64,000 nucleotides of DNA, from contig NZ_BMYK01000004.1 in NCBI RefSeq assembly GCF_014652235.1, forward strand, positions 446,294 to 510,293. The letters are read 5' to 3'. The notes under the pieces were generated by a model. It worked only from the letters and a program-made list of their open reading frames with translations. It was not told the DNA's origin and did not search any database. Shown piece by piece: positions 59,707 to 64,000 of the stretch. A program made the translations under genes and the position numbers. Numbering within the stretch: the first letter of the stretch is position 1; every line of letters begins with the position of its first letter. This stretch comes from Pseudorhodoferax aquiterrae. GTDB taxonomy: Bacteria; Pseudomonadota; Gammaproteobacteria; Burkholderiales; Burkholderiaceae_C.

Positions 59707-60531
59707 ATGACCATGGACATCAGCCGAGACACCCAGCTGTGCATGTCGCTGTCGGGCCGGCCCGGCAACTTCGGCACGCGCTTTCACAACCACCTGTACC
59801 AGGCGCTGGGCCTGGACTACGTCTACAAGGCCTTCACCACCACCGACCTGCCGGCCGCCATCGGCGGCGTGCGGGCGCTGGGTGTCCGCGGCTGCGCGGT
59901 GAGCATGCCGTTCAAGGAAGCCTGCATCCCGCTGCTGGACGAACTCAAGCCCTCGGCGGCACGGCTGCAGTCGGTCAACACCATCGTCAACGAGGGCGGC
60001 CGGCTCATCGCCCACAACACCGACTACGTGGCGGTGGCCGCGCTGCTCCAGACGCATGGCGTGGACCCGACTGGGCGCTTCGTGCTGCGCGGCAGCGGCG
60101 GCATGGGCCGCGCCGTGCTGGCGGCGCTGGTGGACCACGGCCTGCAGGGCTGCGTGGTGGCGCGCAATGCACAGGCCGGCCCGGCCGTGGCCGCGCTGCA
60201 CGGCCTGCCGTGGCAGGACGCACTGGGCGATGCGCACCAGGCCGAGGGCGCCTGGCTGGTCAACGTGACGCCGCTGGGCATGGCGGGCGCGCAGGCGGAC
60301 GAGCAGGCGTTCCCGGACGGCTGGATCGCCCGTGCGGCCGGCGTGTTCGACGTGGTGGCCTTGCCGGCCGAGACGCCCTTGCTGCGCGCCGCGCGCCGGC
60401 TGGGCAAGCCGGTGATCGGCGGCGACGAGGTCATCGTGCTGCAGGCGGTGGAGCAGTTCGTGCTGTACACCGGCGTGCGGCCCAGCGCCGCGCAGATCGC
60501 CGCCGCCGCGGCGCACGCGCGCGCCCTGTGA
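59707..60531 (+). CDS. Shikimate 5-dehydrogenase-like protein (SdhL/HI0607 type)
   Basis: A 274-residue shikimate dehydrogenase-family protein. Near the N-terminus LSGRPGNFGTRFHNHLYQAL and CAVSMPFKEACIPLLDELKP (SMPFKE in place of NVTxPxK) mark the SDH-like (HI0607) subgroup, which has much weaker shikimate activity than AroE. NTDYVAVAALL, GSGGMGRAVLAAL for the NADP(H) Rossmann motif and GGDEVIVLQAVEQFVLYTG at the end follow. A GGAGG site precedes the ATG, 49 bp after fruA. In this window an aroQ gene also lies in a TRAP operon, but no direct link is shown. Substrate unknown. Confidence 0.85.
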   Translation: MTMDISRDTQLCMSLSGRPGNFGTRFHNHLYQALGLDYVYKAFTTTDLPAAIGGVRALGVRGCAVSMPFKEACIPLLDELKPSAARLQSVNTIVNEGGRLIAHNTDYVAVAALLQTHGVDPTGRFVLRGSGGMGRAVLAALVDHGLQGCVVARNAQAGPAVAALHGLPWQDALGDAHQAEGAWLVNVTPLGMAGAQADEQAFPDGWIARAAGVFDVVALPAETPLLRAARRLGKPVIGGDEVIVLQAVEQFVLYTGVRPSAAQIAAAAAHARAL

Positions 60532-60603
60532 GATCGGGCCGGCAGATCGAGGGGCCGGAGGACAGGGCTGCGCGCACGGCCTGAGCCGGCGCCACGGCGC
60601 CAC

Positions 60604-61047
60604 TCAAGAGACCGCGATGGCGGCCAGGTGGCAGGCGTTGAACCAGGCGTGGCAGGCCATCGCGCAGGCCAGGCCGTGGCGCGCGTAGGCGTGGCCGAAC
60701 ACCAGCGAGGGCAGGAACACCGCCAGTGCGGCCAGGCCCTGGCCTGCTGCCAGGTGCCAGGCGGCGAATGCCGCGCTGGCCAGCACGATGGCCAGGCCGG
60801 GCTGCCAGCCACGCCGGACCAGGCTGGCCTGCAAGCCGGCGCGAAAGACGATCTCCTCCAGCACGGGCGCGACCAGCAACAGCATCCACAGCCCTGGGCC
60901 ATCGGGCATGGCCGTGGCCGCGCCCCGTGGTGCCAGCGCGTGCCAGGCCCAGGCCGCCGCCGGTGCCAACAGCATGGCGGCCCACAGCGGCGCGTCCAGG
61001 CGAAGGCCGTGCGCCGGCCGGGCTGCGCTGGCCACCGCGGGTGTCAT
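60604..61047 (-). CDS. mrtJ: JDVT-CTERM system CPBP-type intramembrane protease
   Basis: A 147-residue multi-helix membrane protein with the CPBP (ABI/glutamic) intramembrane protease motifs: E64-E65 with R69 in LEEIVFRAGLQ, H98 in FAAWHLAAGQG and H133/N137 in CHAWFNACH. In JDVT-CTERM systems a small CPBP protease (MrtJ) is the dedicated processing enzyme for proteins with that C-terminal tail. It overlaps, by 4 bp (ATGA), the gene for a protein with exactly such a tail (61044-62999), which makes this identification strong. It lies on the membrane. Confidence 0.82.
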   Translation of the reverse strand: MTPAVASAARPAHGLRLDAPLWAAMLLAPAAAWAWHALAPRGAATAMPDGPGLWMLLLVAPVLEEIVFRAGLQASLVRRGWQPGLAIVLASAAFAAWHLAAGQGLAALAVFLPSLVFGHAYARHGLACAMACHAWFNACHLAAIAVS

Positions 61048-62999
61048 CCAGCGCGTGCGCGCCGCACCAGCACGAGGCCGGCCAGCGCGGCCAGCAGCGA
61101 CAGCGTCGGATCGAACACGCCGCGCGCGCCGATGCTGCTGCAGCCACCGCCGCCACCGCCGCCGTACAGCGTTTCCACCACGCTCTCGTCGAGCTGCACG
61201 GACGCCGGATCGGCACCCTGGGCGGCCAGCGCGTCGACCAGCGTGCCGGCATAGCCCGACAGCAGCGCGGCCTGGCCGTCCGTCAGCCGTCCGTCGGCGC
61301 GGTAGGCGGCCAGTTGCTCCTGCAGCCGCTGCAGCCACTTGGCGCCCTGCGAGAACTGGGCGGTCTTCTCGCGTGCCTCGGCCGCGCTGTAGCCGCGCGC
61401 CACGCTCAGCGATGCCGCGTCGATGGAGCGCAGCAGCGGCTCGGCATCGCGCACGTACAGGAAGCGCACGTGGTCGCGCAGCAGCCCGGTCGAAGGCTGG
61501 ATCGGGAACTGCGCGAAATTGGCGCACAGCGGACCGCAGTCCAGGCCACGGCCGTACAGCGAGACCTCGGCCTCGCGCACCATCTCGTCGGCGTCGGCCT
61601 GCAGCACGTAGCCCTGGGCCACGTTGCCGGCCGCGGCGGCGCGGAACTTCTGCTGGTAGTCCGCCGGCGTGGGGTAGAGCGCGGCCAGCGTCGCGCTGTC
61701 GAACGGCACATGCGTGCCGTTGAGGAAGCACAGGCCGGTGCTGCCGGCCGGCACCTCGTTGTAGCCGCTGTCCAGCGCCACCGGCACGGCGAAGGGCGCC
61801 AGGCGGATGCCGCCCAGCGCGTTGCCGCGCGCGTCACGCTGCACCGTGGTGCCGTCGGCCTGCAGCGCGATCGTCGGACTCGACGGCGGCACGGCCGTGC
61901 CGGCCGCCCACTTGCCGAGCCAGTCGATGGCCGCGGAGATCACGTAGCGGTCCGGGATGCGGCTGCGGCTGGGCAGCGCGCAGCTGTCGCGCAGCGGGGC
62001 CGAGGGCTGGTCGCGTTGCAGCAGCGCGTAGCGCACGGCGAACGAGGCCCAGTCCGAATGCGAGGTGCCGGCCATGGACCACACGCGGATGCGCTCGGTG
62101 TCGGGCTGGATCACGTTGATCTCGTTGGCCGAGGCCGGCGCCGTGTACTCGGTCTCCGACAGCAGCTTGAGCACCGGAAGGTTGAGGTCGGTGCGCAGCT
62201 TCTCGCCACCGATGTACAGCAGCGCCGCGTCGGCCAGCTTCTCGTCGCGTGGGTGGATGGCGTTGAGGTAGACCGACAGCCGGCCCGCGGACTGGGACAC
62301 GCCGGCGGCCACGACCTGCTGCACGCGCGGCGCCAGCGGCCCCATCACGGTGGCGCTGCGCACGGCCTTCAGTCCCTGGGCGTAGACGTCGTAGGACAGC
62401 GGGTCGCCGCTTGTGAACCGGCCAGCGGCCGTCAGGTCCAGCGTGCCGTAACGCGCCGGGCTGAAGGCCTTCAGGCCCAGGGTCGCGTTGGTGATGGGGC
62501 CGCTCTGCGCCGTGATGCCGACCCAGGCATAGCCCTCGCGCAGCACGAACTCGTGGATGCGGAACCACAGCGCTTCCACGTCGTAGTTGCTGGTGGCGTT
62601 CATCCATTCGACGATGACCTTGCCGTTGAAGCGGGCCGCGTCGGCCGGCCGGCGCACCACCATGCGCGTCTTGTAGGCGTGGCCGCCGTCCAGCACATTG
62701 GCGGTCGGCGAGGCGCTGGGCCGCGCGCCGATGCCGCCGGCCACGGTGGCGTCGTAGCGGTTGGCCTGGCCGCTGTAGAAGAACTCCTCCTCGACATAGC
62801 CGCGCGCGGCGAGATCCAGGTCGGTGCCGAAGAACGTGCGGTTGTTGCCCGCGGCCGCCAGGTCCGAGCGGATCGGCCCCTCCACGGCCGGCACAGGCAC
62901 CGCCGCCTGGCTTGCCGCCGTCCACACCAGCGCCGCTGCCGCCAGGGCGCTGCGCCAGCGCCATCCGGCCGCCCGGCCGCCTCCGTCTCCCATTTTCAT
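61044..62999 (-). CDS. JDVT-CTERM alpha/beta hydrolase domain protein
   Basis: A 651-residue exported protein. Signal peptide (about 1-33, ending SQAA). The body is an alpha/beta hydrolase domain (PF20091 type) with nucleophile Ser in VAAGVSQSAGRLSVY (GxSxS) and no recognisable substrate specificity. The C-terminus is GGGGGGCSSIG, with Cys620, then FDPTLSLLAALAGLVLV and RRARAG: the JDVT-CTERM sorting signal (Gly-rich, Cys, DPTL, hydrophobic helix, basic end). It would be processed by the overlapping MrtJ. ATG 62999 is chosen for its GGAGG site and signal peptide. The 179 bp upstream holds no gene; a TTGACG lies about 40 bp upstream of the start, and AACG-N3-CGTT is a possible operator. Confidence 0.85.
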   Translation of the reverse strand: MKMGDGGGRAAGWRWRSALAAAALVWTAASQAAVPVPAVEGPIRSDLAAAGNNRTFFGTDLDLAARGYVEEEFFYSGQANRYDATVAGGIGARPSASPTANVLDGGHAYKTRMVVRRPADAARFNGKVIVEWMNATSNYDVEALWFRIHEFVLREGYAWVGITAQSGPITNATLGLKAFSPARYGTLDLTAAGRFTSGDPLSYDVYAQGLKAVRSATVMGPLAPRVQQVVAAGVSQSAGRLSVYLNAIHPRDEKLADAALLYIGGEKLRTDLNLPVLKLLSETEYTAPASANEINVIQPDTERIRVWSMAGTSHSDWASFAVRYALLQRDQPSAPLRDSCALPSRSRIPDRYVISAAIDWLGKWAAGTAVPPSSPTIALQADGTTVQRDARGNALGGIRLAPFAVPVALDSGYNEVPAGSTGLCFLNGTHVPFDSATLAALYPTPADYQQKFRAAAAGNVAQGYVLQADADEMVREAEVSLYGRGLDCGPLCANFAQFPIQPSTGLLRDHVRFLYVRDAEPLLRSIDAASLSVARGYSAAEAREKTAQFSQGAKWLQRLQEQLAAYRADGRLTDGQAALLSGYAGTLVDALAAQGADPASVQLDESVVETLYGGGGGGGCSSIGARGVFDPTLSLLAALAGLVLVRRARAG

Positions 63000-63178
63000 G
63001 TTTGCCTCCAAAAATCGGAAAACCATTCCACACATCGTGGCGTCAAAAAATGTACGGAACGGTTCGTTATGGATGTCTGGTGGGAAACCCTGAGAAGGCG
63101 GGCCGCTGTGCAACCAATCGCAACAGCTTGGCGGCACGCCCAGGGGCGCCGTGTCGGCGCTTTCGTCGTGGAGCCCGG

Positions 63179-63523
63179 TCAGGTCATGGCCGTCGCGAGC
63201 CCCAGGCCGCAGCCGCCCAGCCCGCCCAGCCCGAGCGCGAGCGCCACGCGCCGGCTGGCCGCAGGCCATTGGTTCATGGCCAGCACCAGCAGCCAGCCCA
63301 GGGCCATCCAGGCCGACGCGACCAGTGCCACGGCGCCCGCGGCCCCGAGCGCAATGTCTGCGGCCGCGGCCTGCAGCACGAGGCTGGCCAGCGCGATGGC
63401 CCAGGCAGCGCGGCGGCCCATGGCGGCGTCACCCCAGGCGCGCGTCGGCACGGCGTGCGCCCAGGCTGCTAGCGGCAACAGCGATGCCAGCGCTGCGCAG
63501 CCGGCCAGCAGCACCGCGTTCAC
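63179..63523 (-). CDS. Small multi-helix membrane protein, unknown
   Basis: A 114-residue, strongly hydrophobic frame from GTG 63523, which overlaps the upstream stop (GTGA). It has about four hydrophobic segments, including AVALVASAWMALGWLLVLAM and ALGLGGLGGCGLGLATA. I do not recognise a family with confidence; it may belong to the small proteins that accompany PepSY-type iron uptake genes, but no such gene is visible. It is paired with the membrane protein at 63520-63984. Confidence 0.55.
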   Translation of the reverse strand: MNAVLLAGCAALASLLPLAAWAHAVPTRAWGDAAMGRRAAWAIALASLVLQAAAADIALGAAGAVALVASAWMALGWLLVLAMNQWPAASRRVALALGLGGLGGCGLGLATAMT

Positions 63524-63984
63524 GGCGTGCTCCGGACCGGTGGGCGGCGCAGCACGGCGTGCAGTGCCGCGGCCAGGCACAGCAGCGCTGCCACGGTCCA
63601 CGCCGGCAGGCCGGACCTGGCCGCCAGCCCCGCATAGGCCAGCGCTGACATGGCCCACAGCGCGCCGCTGGTGCGCGGCATCCAGGTGCGCAGCGTGGCG
63701 GCGGGCAGGGCGACCAGGCAGGCCAGCAGCAGGCCCAGCATGCCTGAGGGGCGCGCGTCGCCCGTGGCCACGACATGGGCCAGCCGAAACGACTCGACCG
63801 CCAGCGCGCCGGCCAGCCAGAACGGTGCGTGCCCTGCCTGCGCGGCCAGCCGCTGGCGCCATGGGCGTGCCGGCGCGGGGCGCGCCGGCACGGGCCTGCG
63901 CGGGGCGGCGAGCACCCGGGCCGGGCCGATGCAGGCCGCCAGCGCAGCGCAGCCTGCGCCCAGCAATGCCAGCGCCCAGGCCAT
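63520..63984 (-). CDS. Small multi-helix membrane protein, possibly truncated by window
   Basis: A 154-residue hydrophobic frame with an Arg/Pro-rich loop (PRRPVPARPAPARPWRQR) near residues 29-46 and four or so membrane segments. The ATG at 63984 is 16 bp from the window edge, so the true start may be further right. Stop and next start overlap by GTGA, indicating an operon with the protein at 63179. No family recognised. Strand bias and hydrophobicity support a real gene. Confidence 0.55.
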   Translation of the reverse strand: MAWALALLGAGCAALAACIGPARVLAAPRRPVPARPAPARPWRQRLAAQAGHAPFWLAGALAVESFRLAHVVATGDARPSGMLGLLLACLVALPAATLRTWMPRTSGALWAMSALAYAGLAARSGLPAWTVAALLCLAAALHAVLRRPPVRSTP

Positions 63985-64000
63985 GGCCGGGGCCAGCGGC

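Noticed and set aside
1..64000. rRNA and tRNA genes
   Set aside because: By eye, no cloverleaf with conserved TTCGAATC-type loop and no rRNA signature was seen on either strand; a covariance-model scan was not possible.

Overview
The window is GC-rich, almost fully coding DNA from a betaproteobacterium, most likely a Comamonadaceae member (Acidovorax/Variovorax/Hydrogenophaga type). This rests on gene content: two TRAP transporters, several stand-alone Bug/TctC binding proteins, a three-gene fructose PTS, a bad-type alicyclic acid operon, and a PEP-CTERM protein. No rRNA, tRNA, phage, insertion sequence or CRISPR array was seen, and no gene-free stretch exceeds 300 bp.

Layout. 1-4840: end of a type II secretion pseudopilin gene, an IclR regulator and a divergent TRAP operon (dctP-aroQ-dctQ-dctM) probably for a quinate/shikimate-like acid. 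5030-11393: a PEP-CTERM protein, an AcuI-type reductase and a second TRAP operon on the minus strand whose large permease carries a repeat-rich insertion. 11527-20221: a persulfide dioxygenase-rhodanese fusion, a DUF2277 protein, an unusual receiver-domain protein facing a LuxR-type regulator, an amidase, a YgiW-like OB-fold protein, a glycosidase, an AlkZ-like glycosylase and an antiporter. 20484-29989: two catabolic clusters, each with a Bug binding protein and its own regulator. 30114-41251: GST, glnE, yhdP, a nitrilase-family amidase and a two-component system. 41354-44690: an ABC exporter, two very small membrane proteins and mltA. 44677-50888: a cyclohexanecarboxylate-type operon (Bug protein, aliA-, aliB-, badI-, badH-like) with divergent badR-like regulator. 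51155-52892: selD and a PIN toxin/antitoxin pair. 53000-60531: fruR, fruB (EIIA-HPr-EI), fruK, fruA and a shikimate-dehydrogenase-like gene. 60604-62999: a JDVT-CTERM protein with its probable dedicated protease MrtJ. 63179-63984: two small membrane proteins.

The most unusual feature is a 225-226 bp element present three times (3323-3547, 50886-51111, 57689-57914). Each copy begins exactly at the TGA stop codon of one gene, ends with a second TGA, and separates two same-strand genes (dctQ/dctM, badR/selD, fruK/fruA). The arms of its outer and inner stems differ in sequence between copies yet stay complementary within each copy, which points to selection on folding (structured RNA) or to a MITE-like family. 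I cannot assign it to a named family.

The theme is uptake and catabolism of organic and alicyclic acids: TRAP and Bug binding proteins sit beside dehydrogenases, CoA-ligases and hydrolases, each set under a local IclR, LysR, LuxR or MarR regulator, alongside a LacI-controlled fructose PTS.
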